A stretch of DNA of 64,000 bases from assembly GCF_029626265.1 (NCBI RefSeq), contig NZ_JARUBN010000001.1:1302001-1366000 (forward strand), given 5' to 3'. A program made the position numbers and the translations under genes. This stretch comes from Micromonospora sp. WMMD1102. GTDB lineage: Bacteria > Actinomycetota > Actinomycetes > Mycobacteriales > Micromonosporaceae. The notes beneath the pieces are model-generated. The model was given only the letters and a program-made list of their open reading frames with translations. It was not told where the DNA came from and searched no databases. This document shows positions 55,656-64,000 of this stretch, in pieces (position 1 is the first letter of the stretch; each line of letters starts with the position of its first letter).

Positions 55656-56951
55656 TCAGAGCAGTTTCCGCCGCTTCAGGTAACCGACCAGGTCGTCGTA
55701 CATGCCGCCCTCGTTGGCGAACATCGCCACGTTGCGGGCGGTGGCGAACCACGGCTTCGTGGAGGGGCGCACGTCCTTCAGCGCCCGGTCGAAGTCGCGC
55801 TGCTCGATCATCCGTACCTCGCCGCGCCGGATCGAGTCGGCCATCGCGTACTCGGCGGCCGACTCACACAGGTGGGCCAGGTCGGCACCGGAGAAGTCGT
55901 CGGTGGCGGCGACGATCCGGCGTACGTCGATGTTCGCGATCGGCCGGTCCCGCAGGTGGTACTCCAGGATGGAGGAACGGGCCGGCGCGTCCGGCGGGAG
56001 GACCAGGACCACCCGGTCGAGCCGGCCGGGCCGGCGCAGTGCCGGGTCGACGTCCCACGGGGTGTTGGTGGCGGCGAGCACGAAGACGCCCTCGTTGTTC
56101 CCCTCCACGCCGTCGAGTTCGGCGAGCAGCTGGTTGCCGATCGTCCGCATCCCGCTGGAGGTGACCTTGGAACGCTTGTGCCCGAGCGCGTCGACCTCGT
56201 CCAGGAAGAGCACGCACGGTGCGCTCCGCCGGGCGGTCTGGAACAGCTCGTGCAGGTTCCGTTCGGAGTTGCCGATCCACATGTCCAGCACGTCCACGAT
56301 GGACAACGAGATGAACTTCGCCCCCATCTCACCGGCGATCGCCTTCGCCAGGAACGTCTTGCCGCAACCCGGCGGGCCGTACAGCATCAGGCCGCCGCGC
56401 AGGCTCTTGCCGTAGAGCCTGCGCAACTCGGGATTGCGCAGCGGGCCGAGGAAGGCCAGTTCGAGCCGCTCCTTGACCTCGGTCATCCCGCCGACGTCGC
56501 CGAGCCGCACTGTGGAGACCTCGACGTCGAACATCCGGTCGGCTTCCCCGGTCACCGGCTCGGGCTCGTCGCCGGCCGGCGAGAAGCGCGGCGGCACCAC
56601 GTCGGCGAGTTCCTGCTCGTAGGCGGCGAGCGGGTCGTCGCCGGGCCGGCCGGGGGCGCGTGGCGGCGCCGGCCGCGTCGCGTCGGGGGCGGGCGCGTCG
56701 GGGGCGGTGTCCGGGGCGGGTGGTGCGGGCGCACCGGGGGCGGGGGCGCCACCGCCGAGGGCCCGCTGCATCAGGGCCTGCGCCTGCGGATCGGCCGGGT
56801 TCCGGGCCAGCGCCTGCCCGGCGTGCGCGATCGCCTCGGCGGGACGGCCGGAGTCGAGAAGCAGCCCGGCCAGGTGGAGCCGGAGCGGGACGTCCTCCGG
56901 ATGCGCGTTGACCGCCGCGGTCAGGCTGTCGATGACGGAATCGGAACTCAC
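55656..56951 (-). CDS. TPR-AAA ATPase (Vps4/spastin-like)
   Basis: The 431-residue protein has an N-terminal tetratricopeptide-like region (about 1-65), a Pro/Ala linker, and a classical AAA domain: Walker A GPPGCGKT, Walker B VLFLDEVDA, sensor 1 AATNTPW, arginine finger ALRRPGRLDR, and a C-terminal lid. Bacterial homologs of this layout are of unknown function. GTG 56951 gives the start. TAGGCT lies nine bases upstream. Confidence 0.9.
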   Translation of the reverse strand: MSSDSVIDSLTAAVNAHPEDVPLRLHLAGLLLDSGRPAEAIAHAGQALARNPADPQAQALMQRALGGGAPAPGAPAPPAPDTAPDAPAPDATRPAPPRAPGRPGDDPLAAYEQELADVVPPRFSPAGDEPEPVTGEADRMFDVEVSTVRLGDVGGMTEVKERLELAFLGPLRNPELRRLYGKSLRGGLMLYGPPGCGKTFLAKAIAGEMGAKFISLSIVDVLDMWIGNSERNLHELFQTARRSAPCVLFLDEVDALGHKRSKVTSSGMRTIGNQLLAELDGVEGNNEGVFVLAATNTPWDVDPALRRPGRLDRVVLVLPPDAPARSSILEYHLRDRPIANIDVRRIVAATDDFSGADLAHLCESAAEYAMADSIRRGEVRMIEQRDFDRALKDVRPSTKPWFATARNVAMFANEGGMYDDLVGYLKRRKLL

Positions 56952-57139
56952 AAGACGAGCAGCCTAGACCCCCTGGGCGGCCGCGGCGACACACCTGCAA
57001 CTTCGGTCTCGGCGGCATCTCCGGCGCCGGTAGATCACCGGTTACCCGCTGTGCTCGACACGCTCACTCCGGTGGAGGTTTGCCGGGGGTGAAAAGGGGT
57101 GTGGACCCGGGACTTGGCCACGCAGAGTAGGGTCACCCG

Positions 57140-57247
57140 GTGAGCGTACGAGCAGTGCCGGCGGGGCCGATCGGATCGGACGGCTCGACCGGGGCGAACC
57201 GGCTCGAATCGGCGCACCGCCTCGACCCGCTCGATCAGCTCTCGTGA
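57140..57247 (+). CDS. short upstream ORF before ddl (35 aa)
   Basis: GTG 57140 lies six bases after TAGGGT (57128-57133), the leaderless spacing seen elsewhere in the window. The ORF reads [20 protein letters not shown] and ends DPLDQLS with TGA 57245-57247. That stop overlaps a GTG (57244) in the ddl frame. It probably serves translation of ddl rather than making a functional peptide; conservation would decide. Confidence 0.5.
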   Translation: MSVRAVPAGPIGSDGSTGANRLESAHRLDPLDQLS

Positions 57248-57288
57248 CGCGAACGATCAGCGGTGACGCGAAACGAAAGGTGACCGGA

Positions 57289-58383
57289 GTGACCACCCCA
57301 GGCAAGACCCGCGTGGCCATCGTCTTCGGCGGTCGCAGCACGGAGCACGCGATCTCCTGCGTCAGCGCCGGCAGCATCCTCGGCGCCCTCGACCCGGACG
57401 AGTACGACGTCGTGCCGGTGGGGATCACCCGGGCCGGCCAGTGGGTGCTCACCGACGGCGACCCGGCCCGGTTCGCCATCACCGACCGGCAACTGCCGGA
57501 GATCACCGCGGCGGCCGGCTCCACCGTGGTGCTGCCGGCCGACCCGACCGGGGACGGCCTGATGGTGCTGGACCCCGCACAGGGTCCCCAGGCACTCGCC
57601 GGCGTCGACGTCGTCTTCCCGGCCCTGCACGGCGCGTACGGCGAGGACGGCACCATCCAGGGGCTGCTGGAGATGGCCGGCATCCCGTACGTCGGTGCGA
57701 ACGTCTTCGCCTCGGCGGCGGCCATGGACAAGGAGTTCACCAAGAAGCTGGCGGTCGCCGAGGGCATCCCGGTCGGGCCGTACGTGGTGCTGCGCAGCGG
57801 GGTCAGCCTGACCGAGGAGGACAAGGAACGGCTCGGGCTGCCGGTCTTCGTCAAGCCGTCCCGGGCGGGTTCGTCGGTCGGGATCACGAAGGTCTCCGAC
57901 TGGGCGGATCTCGACGACGCGGTCGCGCTGGCCCGGCAGATCGACCCGAAGGTGCTGGTCGAGGCGGCGATCATCGGCCGGGAGATCGAGTGCGGGGTGC
58001 TGGAGGCCGAGGCGGGTGGCGGCCCGGAGGCGTCGCTGCTGGCCGAGATCCGGGTGGCCGAGCACGAGTTCTACGACTTCGAGGCGAAGTACCTCGACGC
58101 CAGCGACTTCGACATCCCGGCCGTCCTGCCGGACCGGGTGACCAGGCAGGTGCAGGAGTACGCCTGCCGTACGTTCACCGCGCTGGACTGCGCCGGGCTG
58201 GCCCGGGTCGACTTCTTCGTCACGCCGGAGTTGGACGTCTATCTCAACGAGATCAACACCATGCCCGGGTTCACGCCCACCTCGATGTTCCCGCAGATGT
58301 GGGCGGCGACCGGGCTGGAGTACCCCAAACTGGTCAACCGGCTGATCCGGACCGCGCTGCGTCGAGGCACCGGTCTGCATTGA
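57289..58383 (+). CDS. ddl: D-alanine--D-alanine ligase
   Basis: Ddl joins two D-alanines for peptidoglycan precursors. The 364-residue ATP-grasp enzyme has [50 protein letters not shown], and the Mg site [29 protein letters not shown] 57289 is chosen, with AAAGG eight bases upstream. GTG 57280 and GTG 57244 (overlapping the upstream ORF stop) are in frame. Position matches Rv2981c. Confidence 0.95.
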   Translation: MTTPGKTRVAIVFGGRSTEHAISCVSAGSILGALDPDEYDVVPVGITRAGQWVLTDGDPARFAITDRQLPEITAAAGSTVVLPADPTGDGLMVLDPAQGPQALAGVDVVFPALHGAYGEDGTIQGLLEMAGIPYVGANVFASAAAMDKEFTKKLAVAEGIPVGPYVVLRSGVSLTEEDKERLGLPVFVKPSRAGSSVGITKVSDWADLDDAVALARQIDPKVLVEAAIIGREIECGVLEAEAGGGPEASLLAEIRVAEHEFYDFEAKYLDASDFDIPAVLPDRVTRQVQEYACRTFTALDCAGLARVDFFVTPELDVYLNEINTMPGFTPTSMFPQMWAATGLEYPKLVNRLIRTALRRGTGLH

Positions 58384-58459
58384 CAGTCGTCTGCCCGCCG
58401 CCCGTCCGGGGGTGGTCCGTCGGGTCCCGGCCCGAGCGTTCTGCGCGGGCCGGTGCCCG

Positions 58460-59059
58460 TCAGCCCTCGGCGCAGCCGCCCGGTATCTCCGGCACCGACG
58501 GCACCGAGGCGACCAGGGACTCCGAGACCGGAGCCGCCCACTGCACCGTCTGCTCCTGCCCGGCCGGCACGCTGAGCCGGACCGGCACCTCACGGTCCAC
58601 AGTGGTCAACACCAGCCCGCCGTCCCGGTGCTCGGCGAGCCAGCAGACCTTGTTCACCACCCACAGGTCGGGTACGTCCGGCACGTCCGGCACGGCCACC
58701 CCGCAGGCGACGGTCACGGCCGGGTCGCCCCACGCGGCGTTCTGCTCCGGACCGGCGCTGACCGGGCGCTGGCCGGCGCTGCGGAGGGTGGCGGGCAGCC
58801 GGGACAGCAGGGCGCGGCAGACCGTGGCCGGCCGCTCGGCCAGTGCGGGCGCGGCCATCCGCACCGGCGTGCCGGGCTGCGGTGCCGCCGAGGTCGGCGT
58901 CGGGGCGGGCGGCCGCACCGGATCGGGATTGAGCTGGCCGAAGACCAGTACCGCGACGAGCGCCGTCAACGGCAGGGCGACCACCGTCGCCCAGAGCGCC
59001 GCCTGGCGGGTGGTCCGGTCCGGCGCGTCCGGCCGGTCGGACCTGGTGCTCCGGGTCAC
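58460..59059 (-). CDS. DUF3515 membrane-anchored protein
   Basis: The 199-residue protein has one N-terminal membrane helix (ALWATVVALPLTALVAVLVFG) and a secreted domain with two cysteine pairs (ATVCRALLSRLP, VACGVAV, KVCWLAE, GGCAEG), the DUF3515 pattern. It corresponds to Rv2980 in the same neighbourhood. GTG 59059 directly follows the stop of the Lrp-domain gene. Function unknown. Confidence 0.9.
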   Translation of the reverse strand: MTRSTRSDRPDAPDRTTRQAALWATVVALPLTALVAVLVFGQLNPDPVRPPAPTPTSAAPQPGTPVRMAAPALAERPATVCRALLSRLPATLRSAGQRPVSAGPEQNAAWGDPAVTVACGVAVPDVPDVPDLWVVNKVCWLAEHRDGGLVLTTVDREVPVRLSVPAGQEQTVQWAAPVSESLVASVPSVPEIPGGCAEG

Positions 59060-59293
59060 CTACAACCGGACCACGGAGCAGGTGAGCGTACGGGTGATGC
59101 CGGGCACCAGCTGCACCTTGCTGACGATCATCTTGCCCAGCTCGTCGACGGTGTGTGCCTCGGTCAGCACGACCACGTCGTACGGGCCGGTGACGGCGTC
59201 GACGCGGACGACTCCGGGAATATCCGAGATGTGCGCGGCCACGTCACGTGCCCTTCCGACCTCGGTCTGGATGAGGATGTACGCCTGGACCAC
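59060..59293 (-). CDS. stand-alone Lrp/AsnC ligand-binding (RAM) domain protein
   Basis: The 77-residue protein is a single RAM/AsnC effector domain (AYILIQTEVGRARDVAAHISDIPGVVRVDAVTGPYDVVVLTE) with no DNA-binding domain. Such proteins form amino-acid-binding oligomers. GGGAGGCGGGTA precedes GTG 59293. It is co-transcribed with the DUF3515 gene. Confidence 0.93.
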   Translation of the reverse strand: MVQAYILIQTEVGRARDVAAHISDIPGVVRVDAVTGPYDVVVLTEAHTVDELGKMIVSKVQLVPGITRTLTCSVVRL

Positions 59294-59383
59294 TACCCGC
59301 CTCCCGTCCGCCGCCGAGCGGCTAGACCGTGAAAATACCGTACGGAGCAGGTCGGATCCCGATCGGTGGTCGGAGGAGACACG

Positions 59384-59512
59384 ATGAGCGATCGAAGCGG
59401 CCGACCCGGCGCGGGTGCCGTGCCGGGTCCGGAGGTACCCGGAGACCGGCGACCCGGACCGGAGACGAACCTGGCCGCCCCGGCCGCCGAGCCCGCCCGG
59501 AGGTCGGTGTGA
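59384..59512 (+). CDS. short upstream ORF before thiL (42 aa)
   Basis: ATG 59384 has a strong GGAGGAG site and starts MSDRSGRPGAGAVPGPEVPG, a Pro/Gly/Arg-rich sequence without a recognisable fold. Its TGA (59510-59512) overlaps the thiL GTG (59509-59511). The arrangement suggests translational coupling to thiL. It may have no function as a peptide. Confidence 0.5.
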   Translation: MSDRSGRPGAGAVPGPEVPGDRRPGPETNLAAPAAEPARRSV

Positions 59513-60447
59513 GCGTCGCGCGGGCCGGCGAGTTCGGGCTGATCGCCCGGGTGACCGCCCGGCTCGGCACCGGACACGCCACGCTGCTCGGCCCCGGCGA
59601 CGACGCGGCGCTGGTGCACGCCCCCGACGGCCGGGTGGTGGCCTCCACCGACGTACTCGTCGAGGGGCGGCACTTCCGCCGGGACTGGGCGGGTGCGGTG
59701 GACATCGGGCACCGGGCGGCGGCGGCGAACCTGGCCGACGTGGCGGCGATGGGTGCGGTGCCGACCGCGCTGCTCGTCGCGCTCTGCATGCCGCCCGACC
59801 TGGAGGTGCGGTGGGCGGAGGAGCTGGCCGACGGTCTGGCGGCGGAGGCGGCCCGGGTCGGGGCGAGCGTGGTCGGCGGGGACATGTCGGCCAGTCCCAC
59901 CCTGACCATCGCGGTGACCGCCCTCGGCGACCTCAACGGCCAGCCCCCGGTGCTGCGCGGCGGGGCGCGGGCCGGCGACGTCGTGGCGCTCGCCGGCCGG
60001 CTCGGCTACGCCGCCGCCGGCTACACCGTGCTGTCCCGCGGGTTCCGCACCCCGAAGGTACTGGTCGAGGCGTACCGGCGGCCGGAGGTGCCGTATCCGG
60101 CCGGTCCGGCGGCGGCCCGGTTCGGTGCCACCGCCATGATCGACGTCTCGGACGGGCTGCTCAACGACCTCGGGCACGTGGCGACGGCCAGCCGGGTCGG
60201 CATCGACCTGCTCGGCGGCGCGTTCGAGGTGCCGGAGCAGATGCGGGACGCGGCACACGCGCTCGGGGTGGACCCGCTGGCCTGGGTGCTCGGCGGTGGT
60301 GACGACCACGCGCTGGTGGCGACGTTCCCGGAGGACCAGCCGCTGCCGGGCGGCTTCCGGCTGATCGGTCACGTGGTGCACGGGGCCGGGGTGACCGTGG
60401 ACGGGCGGGCGTACAAGGGCTCGGGCGGCTGGGAGCACTTCCGCTGA
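59509..60447 (+). CDS. thiL: thiamine-monophosphate kinase
   Basis: ThiL phosphorylates thiamine phosphate to thiamine diphosphate, the cofactor of IlvB. The 312-residue protein has GPGDDAALVHAPDGRVVASTDVLVEGRHF, NLADVAAMGAVPTALL, GGDMSAS and IDVSDGLLNDLGH. GTG 59509 has GGAGG upstream. Position matches Rv2977c; ung, which normally follows, is missing here. Confidence 0.95.
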   Translation: MSVARAGEFGLIARVTARLGTGHATLLGPGDDAALVHAPDGRVVASTDVLVEGRHFRRDWAGAVDIGHRAAAANLADVAAMGAVPTALLVALCMPPDLEVRWAEELADGLAAEAARVGASVVGGDMSASPTLTIAVTALGDLNGQPPVLRGGARAGDVVALAGRLGYAAAGYTVLSRGFRTPKVLVEAYRRPEVPYPAGPAAARFGATAMIDVSDGLLNDLGHVATASRVGIDLLGGAFEVPEQMRDAAHALGVDPLAWVLGGGDDHALVATFPEDQPLPGGFRLIGHVVHGAGVTVDGRAYKGSGGWEHFR

Positions 60448-60536
60448 CCGGCCCGGTTCGGGACCCGGCCCGCGCCCGGTCGGGTCCGAGGGGTGGTCGG
60501 TAAGGGGGGCGGGTGCGGGGTCGTACCCTTCACCGC

Positions 60537-61007
60537 GTGATTGAGCTGGACATCCGGGTCGTTCCCTACGACTCCCCGGTCGCGCAGCAGTTGATCGTCT
60601 CCGCGCTGGCCGACCTGGCGCGGCGGTACGGCGGCGACGAGGGCGACGAGACTCCGGTGGCGGCGAGCGAGTTCTGCCCGCCCGCCGGGGCGTTCCTGGT
60701 GGCGTACCTGGCCGAGGTGCCGGTCGGCTGCGCGGGGTGGCGCACCCACGGCGACACCGGCGAGGTGGCCGAACTCAAGCGGATGTACGTCGCTGCGGAG
60801 GCTCGCGGTCGCGGTGTCGCCCGGCGGGTGCTCTCGGCGGTCGAGGACTCCGCCCGGAAGCACGGGCGAAGCCGGCTGATCCTGGAGTGCGGCGACCGGC
60901 AGCCCGAGGCGATCGCCCTCTACGAGAGCAGCGGCTACCAGCGGATCCCGGACTTCGGCTACTACCGCGACGCGCCCGGAGTGCTCTCCTTCGGCCGTAC
61001 CCTCTGA
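60537..61007 (+). CDS. GNAT-family N-acetyltransferase
   Basis: The 156-residue protein has the GNAT acetyl-CoA motif ELKRMYVAAEARGRGVARRVLSAVEDSARKHG and the C-terminal LYESSGYQRIPDFGYYRDAPG. The substrate is unknown. GTG 60537 lies seven bases after TACCCT (60524-60529), a leaderless start. Confidence 0.93.
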   Translation: MIELDIRVVPYDSPVAQQLIVSALADLARRYGGDEGDETPVAASEFCPPAGAFLVAYLAEVPVGCAGWRTHGDTGEVAELKRMYVAAEARGRGVARRVLSAVEDSARKHGRSRLILECGDRQPEAIALYESSGYQRIPDFGYYRDAPGVLSFGRTL

Positions 61008-61040
61008 GCACGCCGAAAGCCGTCAACCCTGAGCACGGCG

Positions 61041-61073
61041 AAAGCCGCCGGAGCGACGTGCTCCGGCGGCTTT
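61041..61073. terminator. bidirectional terminator between GNAT and rpmB
   Basis: A perfect 14-bp stem (61041-61054 with 61060-61073) has AAA at its left foot and TTT at its right foot, so it works on both strands. Confidence 0.9.
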
Positions 61074-61114
61074 CCGTGCTTGCGGTTGCCCAGGCCGTGC
61101 TTCGGTTACCAGGC

Positions 61115-61306
61115 TCAGGCGCGGGTGACCTTGCCCGCCTTGATGCACGAGGTGCAGACCTTGAGCTTGCGGGTCGTGCCGCCACCCGCCGGGGTCCGCA
61201 CCGACTGGATGTTCGGGTTCCAGCGACGGTTGGTCCGCCGGTGCGAGTGGGACACGTTGTGGCCGAAGCCCGGCCCCTTGCCACAGATGTCGCACACGCT
61301 AGCCAC
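61115..61306 (-). CDS. rpmB: 50S ribosomal protein L28 (zinc-binding C+ form)
   Basis: The 63-residue L28 has [31 protein letters not shown] and [12 protein letters not shown]. Both CxxC pairs are intact, so it is the zinc-containing form. GTG 61306 follows AGGAG. The divergent gap to the DAK gene is 189 bp. Confidence 0.96.
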   Translation of the reverse strand: MASVCDICGKGPGFGHNVSHSHRRTNRRWNPNIQSVRTPAGGGTTRKLKVCTSCIKAGKVTRA

Positions 61307-61495
61307 GGGATACTCCTGGGAATTGATCGTCGTCAGGTCGCCGGCAGGGTGCTGGCCGGGCAACCTGGCCAGGGTACCCGATGGCCTGCCCGCCCGGCGA
61401 ATCGGCTCCGCCCGTCCCGGCCGGGCAGCCGGCGCGGCGGCGCGACCGGCAGCGGTGCCAGCGGGGCGTCAGGGTACGCCAGTAGGCTTCTCGCC

Positions 61496-63130
61496 GTGCT
61501 GGAGACCCTCGACGCCGCGGCCCTGCACCGGTGGTGTGCGGGTGGGCTGGCCGCGCTCAAGCGGCACCAGGACGAGATCAACCAGCTGAACGTCTATCCG
61601 GTTCCCGACGGCGACACCGGCACCAACCTGGTGCTCACGATGAGCTCCGCCGCGCAGGCACTCCGGATGGAGCGGGAGGATCCGGGCAGCCACCACCGGC
61701 CGGCGCACGCCCGGGTGCTCCGGCTGCTGGCCCGGGGCGCGCTGCTCGGGGCCCGCGGCAACTCGGGCGTGATCGTCTCGCAGATCCTGCGCGGCCTGGC
61801 CGACGCGCTCGGCGAGACCCCCGAGGTCCGGGGCCGGGCCCTCGCGGCGGCGCTGCGGGTGGCCAGCACGGCGGCCTACGGCGCGGTGGCCGAGCAGGTG
61901 GAGGGGACCGTGCTCAGCGTCGTCGACGCCGCGGCGACCGCCGCCGAACGGGCCGACACCGACGATCTGGCGGCGGTGACCCGGGCCGCCGCGACCGCCG
62001 CCGACGAGGCGTTGGCGCGTACCCCGGAGCAGTTGCCGGCGCTGGCCCGGGCCGGCGTGGTGGACGCCGGTGGGCGCGGGCTCTGCGTCCTGCTGGACGC
62101 GCTGGTCGAGGTGGTCACCGGCGCCGCCCCGGACCGGCCCGGCGCCACTCCCGCACCGCCGCGCCGGCCGCTGGCGGCGGCCCGGGAGACCGGCTCGTCC
62201 GAGTACGCCTACGAGGTGCAGTTCCTGCTCGACGCCGACCTCGCGGCGGTACGCCGGCTGCGCGCCGAACTGGCCCGGCTGGGCGACTCGCTGGTGGTGG
62301 TCGGGGACGAGGCGGACCCGTCCGGCAGGTCGACCTGGAACGTGCACGTGCACGTCAACGACGTCGGTGCGGCGATCGAGGCCGGTGTGCTGGCCGGCCG
62401 GCCGTACCAGATCACGGTCACCCGGTTCGAGGACCATCTCCCCGGGGCAACCCCGGCGGAGCCGGCCGGGGCGGAAGCGCCGGAGCGTGCGGCGGTGGTG
62501 GTGGCGTCCGGGCCCGGCCTGGCGGCGATCTTCGAGGCGGAGGGCGCGACCGTACTGGACGGCAACCCGTCGGCCGGCGAGCTGCTCGCGGCGGTCCGGT
62601 CCACCGGCGCGTCCCGGGTGGTGGTGCTGCCGAACGACCCGAACACCCAGGCGGTGGCCCGGATCGCGGCCGAGGAGGCGCAGCGGCTCGGGATCTCGGT
62701 CAGCGTGGTGCCGACCCGCTCCCCGGTGCAGGCGCTGGCCGCGCTCGCCGTCCGGGACCCGGCCCGCCGGTTCGCCGACGACGTGATCGCGATGGCCGAG
62801 GCGGCCGGCGCATGCCGGTACGCCGAGGTCTGCCACGCCGGCCGGGAGGCGCTGACCGTCGCCGGCCGCTGCCAGCCGGGCGACGTGCTGGGGCTGGTGG
62901 ACGGCGAGGTGCACCTGATCGGCGGCGACCTGGTGCAGACCTGCGCCGCGCTGCTCGACCGGATGCTCGGCGGCGGCGGCGAACTGGTCACCCTGCTGCT
63001 CGGCGCCGACGCCCCGGACGAGCTGGCCGAGGTGCTCCGGGCCCACATCGCCCGCCGCTGGCCCTTCGTCGAGGTGCACCACTACTCGGGCGGGCAGCCG
63101 TTCTATCCCCTGCTGGTGGGCGTCGAGTGA
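61496..63130 (+). CDS. DAK-domain (fatty-acid/dihydroxyacetone kinase-like) protein
   Basis: The 544-residue protein combines a DAK2/DhaL-type ATP-binding domain (NQLNVYPVPDGDTGTNLVLTMSSA with the Mg aspartates, GARGNSGVIVSQ) and a C-terminal FakA-like/DegV-interacting region (VVVASGPGLAAIF, LPNDPNTQAVA). By family it could be the fatty acid kinase FakA. GTG 61496 lies seven bases after TAGGCT (61483-61488), a leaderless start. It corresponds to Rv2975c/Rv2974c upstream of recG. Confidence 0.92.
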   Translation: MLETLDAAALHRWCAGGLAALKRHQDEINQLNVYPVPDGDTGTNLVLTMSSAAQALRMEREDPGSHHRPAHARVLRLLARGALLGARGNSGVIVSQILRGLADALGETPEVRGRALAAALRVASTAAYGAVAEQVEGTVLSVVDAAATAAERADTDDLAAVTRAAATAADEALARTPEQLPALARAGVVDAGGRGLCVLLDALVEVVTGAAPDRPGATPAPPRRPLAAARETGSSEYAYEVQFLLDADLAAVRRLRAELARLGDSLVVVGDEADPSGRSTWNVHVHVNDVGAAIEAGVLAGRPYQITVTRFEDHLPGATPAEPAGAEAPERAAVVVASGPGLAAIFEAEGATVLDGNPSAGELLAAVRSTGASRVVVLPNDPNTQAVARIAAEEAQRLGISVSVVPTRSPVQALAALAVRDPARRFADDVIAMAEAAGACRYAEVCHAGREALTVAGRCQPGDVLGLVDGEVHLIGGDLVQTCAALLDRMLGGGGELVTLLLGADAPDELAEVLRAHIARRWPFVEVHHYSGGQPFYPLLVGVE

Positions 63131-63180
63131 CCCCGCCGGGGAAAGCGGGTGACTCCGATGACAGCGCTCGTGGAGGGCCG

Positions 63181-64000
63181 ATGACAGCGAACGAACCGAC
63201 CTCGGCCGCGACGGCGGCGACGCCGGTCGGGCTGGAGACGCCGCTGCGCAAGCTGGTCGGGGAGAAGACGGCGAAGGCGCTGGCCGGCCACCTCGGGCTG
63301 GAGACGGCCGGCGACCTGCTCTACCACTTCCCCCGCCGCTACGACGAGCGGGGCGAGCACACCGACATCCGTTCCCTGGAGGTCGGCGAGCAGGTCACCG
63401 TGCTCGGCCAGGTGCAGCGGACGGCGGTCCGGCCGATGCGCCAGCGCCGGGGAAACCTGCTGGAGGTGACCGTCGGGGACGGCTCCGGCGGCGTACTCAC
63501 GCTCACCTTCTTCGGCAACCAGGTGTGGCGGGAGCGGGACCTCAGGCCCGGCCGGTGGGGGATGTTCGCCGGCAAGGTCACCGAGTTCCGGGGCAAACGG
63601 CAGCTCAACGGCCCGGAGTACGTCCTGCTCGGTGACGGCAGCGGTGGCGGCGACGGCAGCGGTGGCAGCGGCCACGGTGGCCAGCCGGGCGGCGGCGGTG
63701 AGCTGGGCGAGGAGATCGAGGAGTTCGCCGGGGCGCTGATCCCGGTCTACCCGGCCGCCGCGGCGGTGCCGACCTGGGTGATCGCCCGCTGTGTCCGGGT
63801 GGTCCTGGACACGGTCGCGCCGCCGGACGACCCGCTGCCGGGGACGCTGCGGGCCACCCGCAACCTGGTCGGGCTGGCCACCGCACTGCGCGAGATCCAC
63901 CGGCCGGCGAGCAAGGAGGAACTGTACCGGGCCCGGCACCGGTTGAAGTGGGACGAGGCGTTCGCCCTGCAACTGACCCTGGTGCAGCGCAAGTACCGGG
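63181..64000 (+). CDS. recG: ATP-dependent DNA helicase RecG (5' part; runs off the window)
   Basis: RecG remodels stalled replication forks. The visible 273 residues cover the wedge/OB domain (ETAGDLLYHFPRRYDERGEHTDI, VTVLGQVQR, LTFFGNQVWRERDLRPG) up to EELYRARHRLKWDEAFALQLTLVQRK, just before the helicase motifs. A Gly/Ser-rich insertion (about 158-180) interrupts the wedge domain. ATG 63181 has GGAGGG upstream and overlaps by ATGA the stop of an 8-codon ORF (63158-63184). Confidence 0.93.
   Translation, partial: MTANEPTSAATAATPVGLETPLRKLVGEKTAKALAGHLGLETAGDLLYHFPRRYDERGEHTDIRSLEVGEQVTVLGQVQRTAVRPMRQRRGNLLEVTVGDGSGGVLTLTFFGNQVWRERDLRPGRWGMFAGKVTEFRGKRQLNGPEYVLLGDGSGGGDGSGGSGHGGQPGGGGELGEEIEEFAGALIPVYPAAAAVPTWVIARCVRVVLDTVAPPDDPLPGTLRATRNLVGLATALREIHRPASKEELYRARHRLKWDEAFALQLTLVQRKYR

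Overview
The window is chromosomal DNA of a very GC-rich actinomycete. Codon third positions are almost all G or C, GTG starts are frequent, and Shine-Dalgarno and leaderless starts are mixed. Several features point to Micromonosporaceae: a serine-type ArfB, F420-type FbiD, an mpgS gene, an XRE/DUF397 pair and characteristic palindromic repeats. Genus assignment is inference. From memory, the gene order follows the Mycobacterium tuberculosis block Rv3003c to Rv2973c (ilvB-ilvN-ilvC-serA-leuB ... FAH ... ndgR/leuCD-hupB-mutT1-ppk-fbiD-gpsA-ddl-DUF3515-thiL-DAK-recG), with extra modules inserted.

Region 1 (1-20 kb) is branched-chain amino acid and serine biosynthesis. It holds ilvD, ilvBNC, serA, leuB, ilvE and a citramalate-synthase-type gene (cimA). 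Both ilvB and cimA are preceded by a tiny leader ORF ending in Val-Leu-Ile or Leu-Ile-Ile codons. In each case the stop codon abuts one hairpin, then a single A, then a rho-independent terminator, so these are two attenuators of the same layout. A large GGDEF-EAL membrane protein lies between ilvD and ilvB, and its 3' end carries the ilvB leader promoter. mpgS, an ApbE-type flavin transferase, a tyrosine phosphatase and a PRC-barrel protein are interspersed.

Region 2 (20-31.6 kb) is envelope and housekeeping accessory DNA: two secreted proteins of unknown function, a membrane-anchored EEP hydrolase, a MoxR ATPase-DUF58-VWA cluster followed by a PDZ-less HtrA protease, arfB, a class V aminotransferase, a TetR/SDR pair with two operator-like sites, and a 3-methyladenine-glycosylase-family gene.

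Region 3 (31.66-34.85 kb) is a nested mobile element. Outer 15-bp inverted repeats are flanked by CTAG direct repeats. They enclose an IS4-type transposase, an inserted IS5-type element with a -1 frameshift heptamer, and the debris of a two-gene passenger operon.

Region 4 (34.85-64 kb) is the second half of the conserved block: FAH hydrolase, tRNA-Gln and tRNA-Glu, the IclR regulator ndgR divergent from leuCD, HU with a histone-H1-like tail, mutT1, CYTH-CHAD, ppk, fbiD, an acyltransferase, gpsA, cystathionine gamma-lyase, a ROK kinase, a DUF998 protein, the DUF397/XRE pair, an AAA ATPase, ddl, DUF3515, an Lrp-type RAM domain, thiL, GNAT, rpmB, a DAK-type kinase and the start of recG. Two intergenic gaps carry copies of one inverted-repeat family, and short overlapping upstream ORFs precede ddl, thiL and recG.
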